Assembly: GCA_018136815.1 (NCBI GenBank)
Contig: CM030937.1
Span: 5,632,526-5,696,525, forward strand
Direction of reading: 5' to 3'
Source: Isochrysis galbana
Lineage: Eukaryota > Haptophyta > Isochrysidales > Isochrysidaceae
DNA: 64,000 nucleotides
A program made the position numbers and the translations under genes. Positions within the stretch are counted from its first letter, which is position 1. Each line of letters starts with the position of its first letter. Below, in pieces: positions 32,514 through 43,915 of this stretch. Below the pieces are notes generated by a model. The model was not told the DNA's origin. It made no database searches and worked only from the letters and a program-made list of their open reading frames with translations.

Positions 32514-33124
32514 TTAAAATAGTTTGGGTAGAGACGGCAAGGACGGCAAAGTCAAGCCTCCAGAGGGATTGGAGAGCACCGAGGAGCTCTTTGTGGCTTT
32601 GAGCGCCGCCTGGATCGAGGAGAAGGTGAAGGGCACACCAGCGTCTCGGCACTGTGCAACGAGCCTAAGAGGGCTCGAGTCGTTGGTCGGATCATCCACG
32701 GGCAGGTTGAGGACCACCTGCAGGGCAGCCGGGGGTCCGGCACGAGGGCTTTGAGCGACGTGGGTGGACACCCTCCACGCCTGTGCAACCAGGCTCTCAC
32801 CCGTTCGGCTCCTCGGATATACGCGACGGCCGAGTCACCGCTGGCGCTGAGGAAGTCGACGCGCTCGACTGAGCACACGCCCGACGCGCGGCAGCCCTTG
32901 AGCTGCGTCACCAGCTCAGAGTAGTCGATGGTCGTTGGCGGCGGCGGCGGCAGCTCACTGTTCTCCTCCTCCTCCTCGTGCGCGAGCGCGGCGGGCGGGC
33001 GGAAGAGGGCGAGAGTGGGGAGCGCGGCAAGCACCGCTCGCCGGCTCTGCCAGCTCGGCACGCCAGAGGGGCCCATGGAGAGCGCTGCCGCCGCGTGGAG
33101 GAAGAGAGAGAGAGCACTGAGCAT
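32514..33124 (-). CDS. Thylakoid-targeted protein resembling the FtsH N-terminal domain
   Basis: Exons 33124-32801 and 32717-32514 (an 83-bp GT-AG intron, phase 0), 175 aa. The N-terminus has a signal-peptide-like stretch (MLSALSLFLHAAAALS). A second targeting unit with twin arginines follows, SRRAVLAALPTLALF, ending in ALAHE. That layout fits an ER signal, then a Tat-type thylakoid transfer signal. The mature part (TTIDYSELVTQLKGC, VERVDFLSASGDSAVAYI, then VVLNLPVDDPT and CRDAGVPFTF) resembles the small lumenal/periplasmic domain found before the AAA module in FtsH proteases. No protease or AAA part follows, so it would be a stand-alone domain. Function is unknown; partner or regulator of a thylakoid FtsH is inference. 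The joined frame reads through to a stop without other breaks. Confidence 0.7.
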
Positions 33125-33429
33125 CGCCGAGCAGACGCCGACCAGGAGGGAGGCGTAGAGGAATAGAGACGGAGAGATTAGAGCGTCAGCGTCAGAATTT
33201 ATTTCTTGTGTGAGTATAACCTTACTGCTGAGGGACCGTAGCCTTTAGCCTTTCGACGGCAACGGGGGGCCCTCCCCCGAGATCCCGCGATGGGGTGTGT
33301 GCGCAGTCGGCGCATGGCTCGTCCGGTGTGTTTGGCTAGGGGTGTTAGCTAATAAGATGGCCTACGACCTACGACGCTTTAAGTTCTAACATGGAACATG
33401 GAACATGGAACATGGTCCATGGTACCCCG

Positions 33430-33630
33430 CCACCCCGCCCGCCGAGTACCGAGTAGAGAGTAGAGAATAGAGAGTAGAGCTACAGTAGAGAGTAGAGAGT
33501 AGAGAGTAGAGAGTAGAGAGTAGAGAGTAGAGAGTAGAGAGTAGAGAGTAGAGAGTAGAGAGTAGAGAGTAGAGAGTAGAGAGTAGAGAGTAGAGAGTAG
33601 AGAGTAGAGAGTAGAGAGTAGAGAGTTGTC
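33430..33630. repeat. Heptamer tandem array (gagagta)n
   Basis: About 27 near-perfect copies of a 7-bp unit gagagta, with minor interruptions near 33470-33490. On the minus strand it reads as LSTLYSL repeats, which is a by-product of the repeat and not a gene. Confidence 0.95.
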
Positions 33631-34616
33631 GCATTCGCGATCGACCTTCTCGTCCGCGCCCTTTGACTTTACTCGTTAGTCGTTCTACGCACTACGCGCC
33701 ACTCGTTACTCGTAACTCGTTACTCGATCCTTGCCCGGTTGCGCCTCCTTGTAGCCTGTGCATCCTGATTCCCCAAGCATGGTCCTTGTGCTTCGCGATC
33801 GCCTGGGCCCCTCCTTGCCCTCGTTCTCCCCCGCACCCCGCACTCGTCCTCGTTCTCGTCGCAGGTGTTCGCCGTCTATCGCCCTGGCACCATTATGGTG
33901 ACCAGGGCGGCTGAGAGGAGAGAGAGCGACGCCATCGCTCGCGCTCTCTCCAGAACAGAACCGGATAAAATTCCTCTCTCAATTCTCTCTCACCACTATC
34001 ACACGCACACGCACATTCACGGTCACACGTAGATAACTAACGTAACGGGATACGCGAAGAAAGGGTCGCGCCCCTTTGTGGCCCGTCTCGCTCCTGTTTC
34101 GCTCCTTCGCACCTTGGGCCTTGCTCTGCCTTTGGTCCCTCCTTGCTGTCGTTCCCCCGCGCTCGCTCCCGCCCTCGTCGTAGGTGTTCGTCGCTGCGGA
34201 CTTTTTCCCCCGCGCGAAGCCTATCCTTTCGCCCCTTTCGGTTTACGCACGTAGATTCCCTCCTTACTTTCTACCTACTCGTTCGCGGTAACCGCCGTTC
34301 GCCGTCGGCTCTTCCGTCGCATCGTCGCTCTCTTGTCGGCTTTCTCTTCCTTGTTTCCTTCCTTCTGTGTCTTCCCCGCCCAAGTGGGGAAAGATACGTT
34401 AGTGTGGAGGAATGTTGGGTGAAAGTCGAGTGTGCGTGTCTCGGATTGTTGTCGGACCAGTCGGATTGGTACCCTGTCGGCCTCTGTCGCCCTCGTCCCT
34501 CGCCCCAGTCGCTCCTCGCTCCCTCGTTCTCGCTCTCACTCTCGCTCCGTCGTAACAAGCAATCTTACAACACCAACCAAATCCACTCACGCACCCACCC
34601 ACACCCGCTATCCGCC
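33631..34616. other. Pyrimidine-rich intergenic sequence
   Basis: There is no supported gene. It contains ctcgtta/ctcgtaa short duplications near 33690-33730 and long CT-rich stretches (34070-34400, 34490-34560). It could be the leader of the reading frame at 34617. Confidence 0.45.
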
Positions 34617-35180
34617 ATGTCCGCTCCGTCCTCGCGCTCGCCCTCGCCACTGCCCGCCATCCATCTTCCAACCATGGAAGATGGTCAGCCCGTCCAACCC
34701 GCCAAGGCCCAAAAGGCCGTGCCTTCCGCCGCCTACCTTCCGTCCCATCCGGTTCCTCCTGTTCCATCCGTAACCTCCAGTCCGTCAAGCGGCCGTCCTC
34801 GCCCCGCCCTCTCTCCACTCCTCCGGGAGGCACCATCCATCATCCTCTTGGCATGCTCTATCTATGGCTTGCCAGGAGCAGACCTGCTAACTCACTCTCC
34901 CCCCCACAGGCTCGCCTGGATCGCTCGTCCTCCTGGCCCTGGCCCCTGGCCCGTCGTGGCCATCTCACTACTCCAAGCAACCGCAACCGCGGCGAGAAAT
35001 GGCTCATTAGGTGGTCTTCTGGGGGTAAAATTGCTCGTTAGTTGCTCAATGTTGCCTGCACCCCCTGAAGTTGCTCGTGAGTTGCTCGCACGCTCAAACA
35101 CCCCAAAGTTGCCGGCAACTCTGGTCAGGCCCTACGCCACGGTGGGCTTCTGGTGTTCAAGGTCGATGGTCTACGAGTAA
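34617..35180 (+). CDS. Hypothetical Ser/Pro-rich protein, 3' part overwritten by a repeat
   Basis: ATG 34617 lies in a good context (ccgccATGtcc) and opens 187 codons. The first 65 are Ser/Pro-rich (SAPSSRSPSPLPAIHLP, then EDGQPVQPAKAQK). From about 34800 the frame runs into the R2 repeat, so the natural 3' end is lost or has been captured. I recognise no domain. It may be a broken host gene or the remains of a mobile-element frame. Confidence 0.3.
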   Translation: MSAPSSRSPSPLPAIHLPTMEDGQPVQPAKAQKAVPSAAYLPSHPVPPVPSVTSSPSSGRPRPALSPLLREAPSIILLACSIYGLPGADLLTHSPPHRLAWIARPPGPGPWPVVAISLLQATATAARNGSLGGLLGVKLLVSCSMLPAPPEVARELLARSNTPKLPATLVRPYATVGFWCSRSMVYE

Positions 35181-35740
35181 AGTAGACTTGTCGCGGCCTA
35201 TCGGAATTGTTTACTTTGTGGATCCCGACGAGGAGAGAAAGGCGAGCGCGCCGGGGGAGCCCCGCGGCCCCTCTCCCCTCCCCGTCTCCTCCTGTCACTC
35301 TCGCTGCCTCGCTGGCTCTGGCCATACTAGAAAGAAGAAGACGAAGACATATACCGTGAGAAGGGGGGGGGGGGGGCAGAGAGCCTCGTCGTTCGTCGTA
35401 GCGCCCGAAATATGTTCTCTCGACTACTGACTACCACCACAAACTTACACGGCGTACGGTTCCACGCCGCTCTTCTTCTTCTTTTCTATAAACAGATCCT
35501 CTTTCTTGTTGTACTTCAGGGACGGCTCGCTCCTTGCGACGCAGGGAAGGCGGAAAAAGTCCATCATCTCTGGACGCGAGGAGAGGATATTTCGGGGGGA
35601 AGAAGGAGGAAAGGGAAGTACGCGCGATCGGCGAGGAGTCATTCTCTCTCACCTACTCTCTCTCTCTCTCCTGCTCCTCTTCCCCGTCCCTCTCTTTAGG
35701 TTATTCCACCTCTCTCTTGCGAGTCGGAGAGAGAGAGAGA

Positions 35741-35794
<54 letters not shown>

Positions 35795-35957
35795 GAGGAG
35801 GGCGAGGGAGGGGAGAAGTTCACCCGCGAATATTACGTAACCTGCGCCGGCTATTTTCTAACATCGTCAACCGCTCTTTTCTTCTCTCCCCCCTCCTTCC
35901 CCCTCTACCTCGTGACACACTCTTCCCCTTCCTCCCTCCCCTCTCCCACCCTTCCCA
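35181..35957. other. Intergenic region with a G run and (GA)n tract
   Basis: A G run lies near 35365-35378 and a (GA)n tract at 35727-35793. The sequence just before the PH-domain gene is CT-rich (35880-35955), as is usual for leaders here. No separate gene is supported. Confidence 0.55.
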
Positions 35958-37201
35958 ATGCGGTCCGCCTCGGCTTCCTCCGCCCCAACCACCCTTTCCG
36001 GCTGGCTAACCAAGTCGCACCGAGGCTCTGCAGCCCCCACGCACCGCCGCTTCTTCTCCTCTCTCGGATACTCCGTCAGCTACTCCAGATCAGAGACTTC
36101 CTCCTCCTCTTCTCAGACGGGAAGCTTCGATCTGAGAGACGTAGAGCTCATCGATGAGGTAGAGCCACAGATAATTCGCCTACAGATCAGCGGCAAGAAG
36201 CACCCGATTCTCATTGCGCTCCATGGGGCACAGCCAGAAGCCCATGCGTGGAGGAGGCTCTGGGCGTCTGCTGTGCCGCCAGAGGCTGTGGGGGAGAGGA
36301 TGGCGGCACATAGGAGCGCGGTGCTCGCCGCAAAATTGAAGGAGAGGTACGCCGCGCAGCCGCGCAACGCGCAGTCGTCCTCCTCCTTCTCGCTCTCGAG
36401 AGGAGGCTCGTCGTCACTCTCGGCCAATACAACGCCTAGGCAAATGCCCTCCACCAGCGAGCTCCAAACGCAGGACTCGACCCTCTCGTTCGTCTCGATC
36501 GGCGACGTGACAGAGCAGGCGCCGGAGGCTGGTGACCCGCGGACGCCTTTCGCTGCCGCGCCCGCACCGCGTCCCCATGCCGTACCCCCGATCAACCTGT
36601 CTCAGATGGGCGAGTCGGCTTGCGAGCAGGTGACACCAGCCGGCACTAGCCTACTGCCCGCGAGGCGCTTGGACGCCGTTCGCGCGCACGCCACTCGCTC
36701 CTCCACCTCTCACGTGCTGGCCGCCCACTGCCGCAATCCCTCCCCTTGCAGGCCCCAGCTGCTGCGTCCTCCATGGGCGGCTTCAGCCGGCCTGTGGGCC
36801 TGCCCCCAAATGGCATGCAGAACGTGTCAAAAGCGAAGGCGTCGCCGGCGCTCAAGATGCCGCCCATCTCACCGATGAAGCCGGGCACGACGCCCGGCAA
36901 GATTTCGGAGGCGCAGCTTGAGGTGGCGCGACAGCAGTGGCTCATCTACTTCATCAAGACGGAGCTCTTCCAGAACGCGCTCGAGTTGGCCGTCACCGAG
37001 GCGGAGGAGCTCGCCATCAAGCAGGCTCAGCACGACGCATACGAACCGCGACGGCGCGAGTGGCAAGAGTACTACATTGCACAGGGCGACTACAAGCGGG
37101 CCATGGCGATTGCAGCGAACGAGCACGAGCGAGCTGAGATCGCTACACACCAGAAGCAGCGGGACAAGAGCTGTTTCCGATGCCTCAGATGCGTTTCATA
37201 G
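35958..37201 (+). CDS. PH-domain protein
   Basis: Exons 35958-36629 and 36752-37201 (a 122-bp GT-AG intron, phase 0), 373 aa. Residues about 13-112 fit a pleckstrin-homology domain: LSGWLTKSHRG at strand 1, RRFFSSLGYSVSYSR for strands 2-3, a DLRDVELIDEV strand, and a C-terminal helix with the conserved Trp (EAHAWRRLWASAV). This domain typically binds phosphoinositides or proteins at membranes. The middle is Ser/Pro-rich linker. The last 120 residues form a charged helical region (ISEAQLEVARQQWLIYFIKT onwards), likely coiled-coil, and end CFRCLRCVS, where the cysteines might be lipidated (inference). I do not recognise the full architecture. Confidence 0.75.
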
Positions 37202-38580
37202 AAGAGACGTGCATGCTGTGCAAGGCTTGTGCCGCAGCGCCGCCTGCACCGACGACCCGCACGTGCCGCCGCCGGGGTGCCGGCGCTAATTTCGAGGCAA
37301 ACTTGCAACCTGCAACTAGACAATCGCAACAGCCACGGGCATGGACCTTGCCAGGTGGCGGGTGCGAAGTCCTGGTCGCTGGGCGGGGCTCGCACGTCCA
37401 TGTTGATGGGAGCCGAGTGACAGTGGCACAAGTTGCTCCGCACAGCACTCACACGCGCACACTCTGTAAAAGCATGTGCTGTCTAGCCCTCGCGCGGAGC
37501 GGAGTCGTGGTGCGACCGCTCTGATCGCTCGCACCTTGCGCGACAGAATACTTCACCTCGTCTGCACGTATGCCGTGCTTCTCCGTGCATAAATGGCGGA
37601 GGGGCATTGGGCTGAATCGCCTCTTCCTTGGCTGTGTGGTGCAAGCGGCGGCAGCGCTCCAGCGTCTAGAGCCGTCGCGGCTTTACTGCGCCTCCAAACT
37701 GCCGCGGTGCAATGGTGTGCGAACGCGCAGAAGCAGCAAGGCAAGAGACGACGCAATGCGAGCAGCAAGCACACAGCTGTTGCGTGCGCGTGCAGTCGAG
37801 TGCGTGCTTTGCAGTGGCGGGCGTGGTGGTCGAATATGTGTGTGCGCGCTGGTGCAGCGAGGTGTTGCCTCATGTCGCCGTATCACCCCCTCGATCTGTG
37901 GGTTGGCGCGGCCCCACCCAAGCAAAGCCGTTGCTAACGGAGCGCTCGATCCTGGGGGCCCATTCTAAGCAAACCGTCAGCGCCGGCATCGGCGGGTATC
38001 GCTTCGCCTTCGCCCTCGCGTCACTGAGTTGAATACAAATCGTCGCAACTACTTCTACGTTACGTACTTAGATGCTGCATAAATGGGAGAGCTGCAATGC
38101 AGACTTCAAATGAAGATGGGTGAAGGCAGATGAGTTTTAGTCACTGCTAGGTAGTTATGGAGAAACTGTTGGCTGTTGGCGCTATGTATAGCAGCGTTTG
38201 ATGAGCGATGGACGACAAAAATGGACCTTTTAATATTCACGCGTCGCACGTGGCTTGGGGACTCCGTCTACCGTGCAGCCACGCCCTATCCCCCTAAAAA
38301 AAATCTTCTTAAAGCAATTCCCGCTACGTATGCGGCGTGAGGCAGCTTGCTAGTGTACCTCCCTACTACCCAACCTTAACCCCTAACAACCCCCTTCCCC
38401 TTCCCCAGTTCCCTCTTTAGCGGAGAAGCTGGTTCCAGGGAGGCCGCGCGCGCTGCTTCGGCTGGGAGTTGGAGAGAAGGGGGTGGGAGATTGTGGCTCG
38501 TCTCTTGATCTAGTTTCGACTCGAATTTTCCTCATTTATATAACGTGAGATCTTTATTGGTTTCCGGTGCGGTTCCTATT
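37202..38580. other. Intergenic region
   Basis: No gene is supported; overlapping frames on both strands (37553-37968) lack domains. 38290-38470 resembles 23110-23290 (an A/T run followed by a cgctacgt-gc block and CT-rich text). Confidence 0.5.
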
Positions 38581-38589
38581 AAGAGATTT

Positions 38590-39240
38590 GGCTACCTTAG
38601 GTGATGTTTCTTATGTCTAGGCCTCTCGCCGCCTGCAAGAGGTCCTCTGATGCTCCTAAGTTGAAATCCTTGTCTATAGTGTACAGGGGGCTTATCATTT
38701 TCCGAATACGAATATGTTTGTTGCTCGGGGCGTGTAGCCCCATGTTCTCGCGTTGTTTTTTTACCCTTTGAAAGAAACCGACCTTCGCCGTTACTAATAA
38801 GTGGTATCTCGTAAGGATTGCTCTCAAGATTGTTCTAACGGACCTACCGTCCGCGTTGCCATATTGGATGTTGTAAAAGTCCGTGAGGATGTATCTCCAC
38901 GCCAGGATACCTAAGCGTATCCCGAGGAGGGATGCGGTCTGTCTACCTGGTAGCAAAAGAGACGCTGGGCTATCTCAGAGCCCGGCCTAAGATTTATCCC
39001 CAGAAGCCCTTCTATGAATTCGAAGATGGGCTCCGTCGCGATGCACGCGGCTATGTGGGTGGAGCTCTCGGGGGCTATACCGCAAAAGCGGCACGTCGGA
39101 TCGTCAGCGAACCGGTTCGCCGTCACCGGCAGTGTGCTAGTGTTAACCCACTGCTGGTACCAACACTTGCAGATTGAGGTGTTAACGCATGTGCCACACC
39201 TAGCCAATGGAGGTGTTAACGCAAAGTGGGTCAACACCGG
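38590..39240 (-). pseudogene. C-terminal part of a non-LTR retrotransposon (LINE) ORF2
   Basis: The minus strand encodes a zinc-knuckle-like stretch CRFCGIAPESSTHIAACIAT of the type that follows reverse transcriptase in LINEs. Then come LFCYQVDRPHPSSGY, LGILAWRYILTDFYNIQYGN and a basic C-terminus ending ARGLDIRNIT and a stop. The two parts lie in different frames that meet near 38920-38950, so there is one frameshift. No reverse transcriptase domain remains upstream. Related pieces occur at 18.7 kb and 30.6 kb. Confidence 0.65.
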
Positions 39241-39269
39241 GTAAACGTGAACCCATACACCCTTGACGG

Positions 39270-39318
39270 GGGCTCCGCGGGGGCAATGGCAATGGTCATT
39301 TACCCCCGCGGAGCCCGC
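39270..39318. repeat. Perfect 13-bp hairpin
   Basis: The arms ggctccgcggggg and cccccgcggagcc enclose a short loop containing caatggcaatgg. It lies upstream (minus strand) of the LINE fragment and may be an element end or a cruciform-prone site. Confidence 0.7.
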
Positions 39319-39514
39319 CTGCCTCCCCGCGCCCATACTAAAATAAAGGGGTGCCGCAAAAAAAAAGGAACCTCAAGTTGCACCTGCTTACGCTTCGTCC
39401 AACCGCAACTGCAACTGTTCTACGCTCCACCGCGATGACAACTCAAATACTCTGGTAGCAAGTGCAAAGAGCAGTCATCTTGCACAAGACTCGCACTCAT
39501 TCATACATGCACAT

Positions 39515-40090
39515 GTAAAGAATGCTTTGTTTGTTTGTACACAAGGCGCACATAAGGAGCTTGTGGAGGAAGAATGCTTTGTACACAAGGCGCACGTTAG
39601 GAATTGGTTGAGGAAGAATGGCGGCAACCAACATACGCCAAGCACGTCCATGGGGTGCCAGTGCATCGCAGGCCGAGATGTTCAATACGGAATGTCTATG
39701 CACAGGCGGAACTGCTGTGCCAGTGCATCGCAGAGGAGGTGTTCAATACTGAATGCCTATGCACAGGCGGAACTGCTGGACGGAGAGGCTAGCGTCCGCG
39801 CCAAATGTTTGGAGACTCGAGCGCTTAAGCGCCATGCGAATGAGCGCGTTTGGAGTACAAGGCGCTCGTTAATGAAACCTCGCTCAAATGCCGACCATGG
39901 GGGCAGGGGCCGATCATTGGGGCAGGGACCGCGGAGCGCCGGCTCACAAAGAGCTCGCTGCTGAGAGCGCCAACATGTCGGCGTCGGTCGCACACGCGTC
40001 CACGGTGCTCCCGGAGCGCCGGCCCACAAACGGCAAGCTGCTGAGACTGCGAGTGTGTTGGCGTCGGTGGCATGTGAGGGCAACGGTAGA
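39515..40090. repeat. Three adjacent two-copy tandem duplications
   Basis: Unit 1 (about 50 bp; gaatgctttgt and acacaaggcgcac) occupies 39518-39617. Unit 2 (about 60 bp; ccagtgcatcgcag, gttcaatac and ctatgcacaggcggaactgc) occupies 39657-39779. Unit 3 (about 78 bp; gagcgccgg-ccacaaa, agctgctgaga and tgttggcgtcggt) occupies 39934-40090. The copies differ by several bases and by small indels. An open plus-strand frame (39527-39964) crosses the first two, but has no domain. Confidence 0.7.
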
Positions 40091-40173
40091 GAGCGTCGGC
40101 GGCGGCAAGTACTTCTGCATTGTAGCCGTCACGCTCAGCACCGTTCCACCAGACATGTTCTCGCCTGCGCGTT

Positions 40174-42146
40174 TCAGTCGTCGAGTAGGGCTAGTGCTTT
40201 GTCGAAGTCGCCCTCCTTGAGCGCGTCCTCCCGTGTCTGTCCGACGGCCGCTGTCACTTCGCTTACGCAGAAGGGGTGCTGCAGTACCTCCTCCAGAAAA
40301 GGCCGGTCGACCGGATCCCTCGCAAGGAGCGTCTTCACCATCTCAATGGCCGAAGAAGAGAGCTTCGCCCAGCCAGGGTCGTCGAAGGCAAAGGCAGCCG
40401 CGTTGATATCCCGTAGAAGCGCTTCAACACCTTGGTCTGGCTTGAAGGGGAAGCAGCCGCATAGCATCACATGCAGGCACATGCCGAGCGCCCACACGTC
40501 CGCCTTGACGCCGTAGGAAGGCGGGGGCGCGTCGCCACCAGAGGGGTCGCGGTATGTGCCCTGCCGAACCAGAGGGCGGGAGAGGGGGGCGAGTGATCAA
40601 GTGAGGAGGGGGGGGGGAGAGTACAGATAGATGGGGCATCCACCTGTTCATGCCAATACCAGATGGCGACCTCCGGTGCAACGTACTCGGGCGTGCCAAC
40701 AAGCCCTGTAAGTGAGCCCATCTCATCATTAACGTCATCTAGTACCGCCGCGCAGTGCATGTCAACCAGGTGCGCGGTCCACGGTTTACCCTTCATTTGC
40801 TGCGACAGCTGAAGGTGTTACATAGGGAGGGCGCACGATTGAGCAGTCTTTCGGGTTGGCACAGCACACCACATTGCCTTCACGCACCTGTATTATCTCG
40901 GGCTTAATGTTGCGCAACACGACGCCCATATCGTGTGCCGTTTTGACGGCGAGCACAAGCTTGGCAAAGATCTGCCTGGCGTCGTCTTCCTTGAGCCTTC
41001 CCCGCTTCTCAATCAGCGAGAGCATGTCGATCACGAGCCCGCCATCATGCCGGAGGAGCGGCTCGAGCTCAAAGAAGACCAGGACTCTCCGGTTCGTCGC
41101 GATGACCTCTGAGAGGAGCGGCAACGGCGCTGAGGTCGATGCGTCATGCGACTCGCCGTCCTCGCCAGAAAGGTTGGTAATGTGCCTCATCGCACGCACT
41201 GCCGCGAGCAGCTCGTCCCGCTTCCTCCGCGAGGTTGCTAGCTCAGAGAGAGGTGTCTCTCGGACCTGCCGTGCGGCGGGCCAGGGGATGAACGATACGG
41301 AGAAGCTCAAGCGAGGCAGCAGCAATATTTTGCACGGTGCAATGGGGACCGAAGGACGAAATGAAATGTGTGCCCACACGAAGGGAGGCGCGCTGAATTG
41401 AAGTGAGCTTGAGAAAGGCGTGAGGGGAGAGGGAGCAAACACTTGAGGAGAGGCCTTGGAAGACCCCAAGTTGGTGAGACGCTGTGCGCGAGGGAGAACG
41501 CGTAAGGAAGCGAAAACACGAGCGAAGAGAAGGCGTAAGATGGAGAAGGGGCCACCCCGTGGATGGAGGAGGGGCCACCCCGTGGGGAGAGGTTGGACAC
41601 CGGGCAAGAGCAGAACCCAGCAGAATCTCCACCATGCTGAGGTGTGAGGCCACCTCCCCAGAAGAGCATGCCACCCGACACGCCGCCGGCAACACACGTG
41701 TCCAGGGAGCCCTGGGGCACACCACGACGGTCTATGCGCCTCCTTCGGAACCCGAGGGCTTTTGAGAGGCTCTGAACGGGGCTCGCACATGCTGAGAGAG
41801 GCTTGGAGCGCCTTTTCCACTCATTGCCGATGTGGGGCACTTCACGTGGGACAGAGCCCGATGTGATCAGGAAGCCAAGAGGACCCGTATGAGGGCGTAT
41901 GGCAGTGTATTGGAGGGTAAAAAGATGTTAGGGGCCTCTGTGACAGCCTTGTTAGGCCTTACGAGCGGTGGGGAGGCCAAGAGAGGCTGCGTCACTCACC
42001 GCGAGTCTCTTGCCGCTCTCGAGGTGGATGGCCTCGCGGCAGCCAGAGAGCGCGGCGGAGAGAGAGGTCTTGATGGCGTAGAGGCGGGCGAGTGAGGCCT
42101 CTGAAGATAGCGACTGGTCCGCCACTTCTCGCAGGAAGACCTCCAT
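40174..42146 (-). CDS. Pseudokinase (protein kinase fold without catalytic motifs)
   Basis: Exons 42146-42000, 41265-40837, 40799-40644 and 40560-40174, with introns of 734, 37 and 83 bp, giving 372 aa. The C-lobe is clear: GTPEYVAPEV, then KADVWALGMCLHVMLCGCFP and a final helix set ending DPVDRPFLEEVLQHPF. The sites for catalysis are altered. The expected VAIK lysine reads LAVRE, the HRD loop HRDIKPEN reads LRNIKPEI, and DFG reads DMH (HLVDMHCA). No glycine loop is seen. It is therefore probably a scaffold or allosteric partner. The 37-bp intron is unusually short, but removing it restores the frame exactly. The first exon is joined across a long intron and is the least certain part. Confidence 0.75.
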
Positions 42147-42159
42147 CCGGAGAGGGGGG

Positions 42160-42760
<601 letters not shown>

Positions 42761-43049
42761 TCGACGACGGGTAGAAGAAGAGACTAACTTGACAGCACGG
42801 TTTTTCACGTAAACAACAAAAAAGAATAGGAGAAAGAGAGGAGGGCGAGGAGAGAGAGCGTCCAATACATTTTACTCCTAGTACTAGAGTATTCGGAAGG
42901 AGAAGGGTGGAGTGGAGTAGAGTAGAGAGAGGAGAGGGAGGGAGAGGCCGAGCGTAGTATTTTAGAGAGGGCAAGAGGTTAGACGAGTCCATCAAGTACA
43001 AGCTACAAGCTAGTACAGTTCACAAATAATAGGGCGGTCTAACCTAGGG

Positions 43050-43230
43050 GTAAAAAAAAACTTCTTAACAATCTCGCCGCGCGCGCGACCCTGCACAGTA
43101 TCTACGCAGCCTCGCCCGCTTCCCTTCCCTCCCCCTCCACCTGCCTTGCGGCTCGTCCCTCGTCCCCTCGTGCTCTACCTAGGGGTTGGGTGCAATGGGT
43201 CTCCAGTGGCAGACGGTGTGTACCCTAGAT
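43050..43230 (+). repeat. Dispersed direct repeat (copy of 24070-24240)
   Basis: Nearly identical over about 170 bp to 24070-24240 (caatctcgccgcgcgcgcga, tcgtgctctacctagggg, gacggtgtg). It is followed by a run of short caaatacagt repeats (43240-43325). Confidence 0.75.
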
Positions 43231-43481
43231 GGGAAATACAGTGGGGGAGAGTGCAAATACAGTAAATACAGTCTGTATTTGGCCTTCGTACAAATACAGT
43301 GAAATACAGTCCCCAAATACAGTAGGGTTTTTTTTCTTTTCTCAAGAATTTCTCTCTTTTTTTTCCTTTTCTCAATATCTCTCTCGCGACTCGCGACTCG
43401 CGACTCGCCCCCGTTGCCACTTGCCAACTTGCCAACTACGAGCGCGCGCCGCCACCCCCCTCCCACCCCTCTGCCAGAGCC

Positions 43482-43915
43482 ATGCAGCCCAACCCCAATC
43501 CCAACCGAGCCTCTCGATTCATGGCGCAGCAGGCGGCGCTGGAGATCGTGAGCGCCCGCGGAACGGACGGCGAGACGGCGAGGAGGCGGCTGCGGCATGC
43601 ACAGCGGCGCCGATGCAGTGGGCGGCGCTTCTCGATGGAGCGCAGCGCGGCCGCCGAGCTGCAGAGGAGGAGGAGGAGGAAGAGGTGGTGGCGCGAGGGA
43701 GCGAGCCAAGTGGGGCAGGGAACAGCCTCTTTGGCTTCCTCCCCACCCGCCCCACCGGCCTGAGCCAACCCTTGTTGCAAGGGCGTAAGCGCTCCGCCGC
43801 TGCCAAGCGCACACACCCTGCGTGGGATTGCGTCGTCCTCATTGATGAGGATGACATGAGCAACCCGCAGTGGCGTGTCGAGTTTTCTCTATGTTTCCCG
43901 CAGAGTCTACATTAA
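43482..43915 (+). CDS. Uncertain coding region, possibly a captured gene fragment
   Basis: A CT-rich leader is followed by two overlapping open frames. One starts at ATG 43482 (MQPNPNPNRASRFMAQQAAL, 93 aa). The other ends at 43915 with HPAWDCVVLIDEDDMSNPQW before a stop. Neither shows a known domain, and both have Arg/Glu-rich low complexity. The region lies inside a candidate element, so it could be a transduplicated piece of a host gene. I cannot decide which frame, if any, is used. Confidence 0.25.

Noticed and set aside
33386-33634. LSTLYSL repeat protein
   Set aside because: It is an exact product of the 7-bp microsatellite; every shift gives a similar repeat.
34070-35180. Virus-like or LTR element around the 34617 reading frame
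   Set aside because: A CT-rich leader and a Ser/Pro-rich start were noticed, but no paired terminal repeats and no capsid, protease, integrase or reverse transcriptase motif are visible.
39515-40090. CRISPR-like array
   Set aside because: The units are tandem duplications without spacers, and the genome is eukaryotic.
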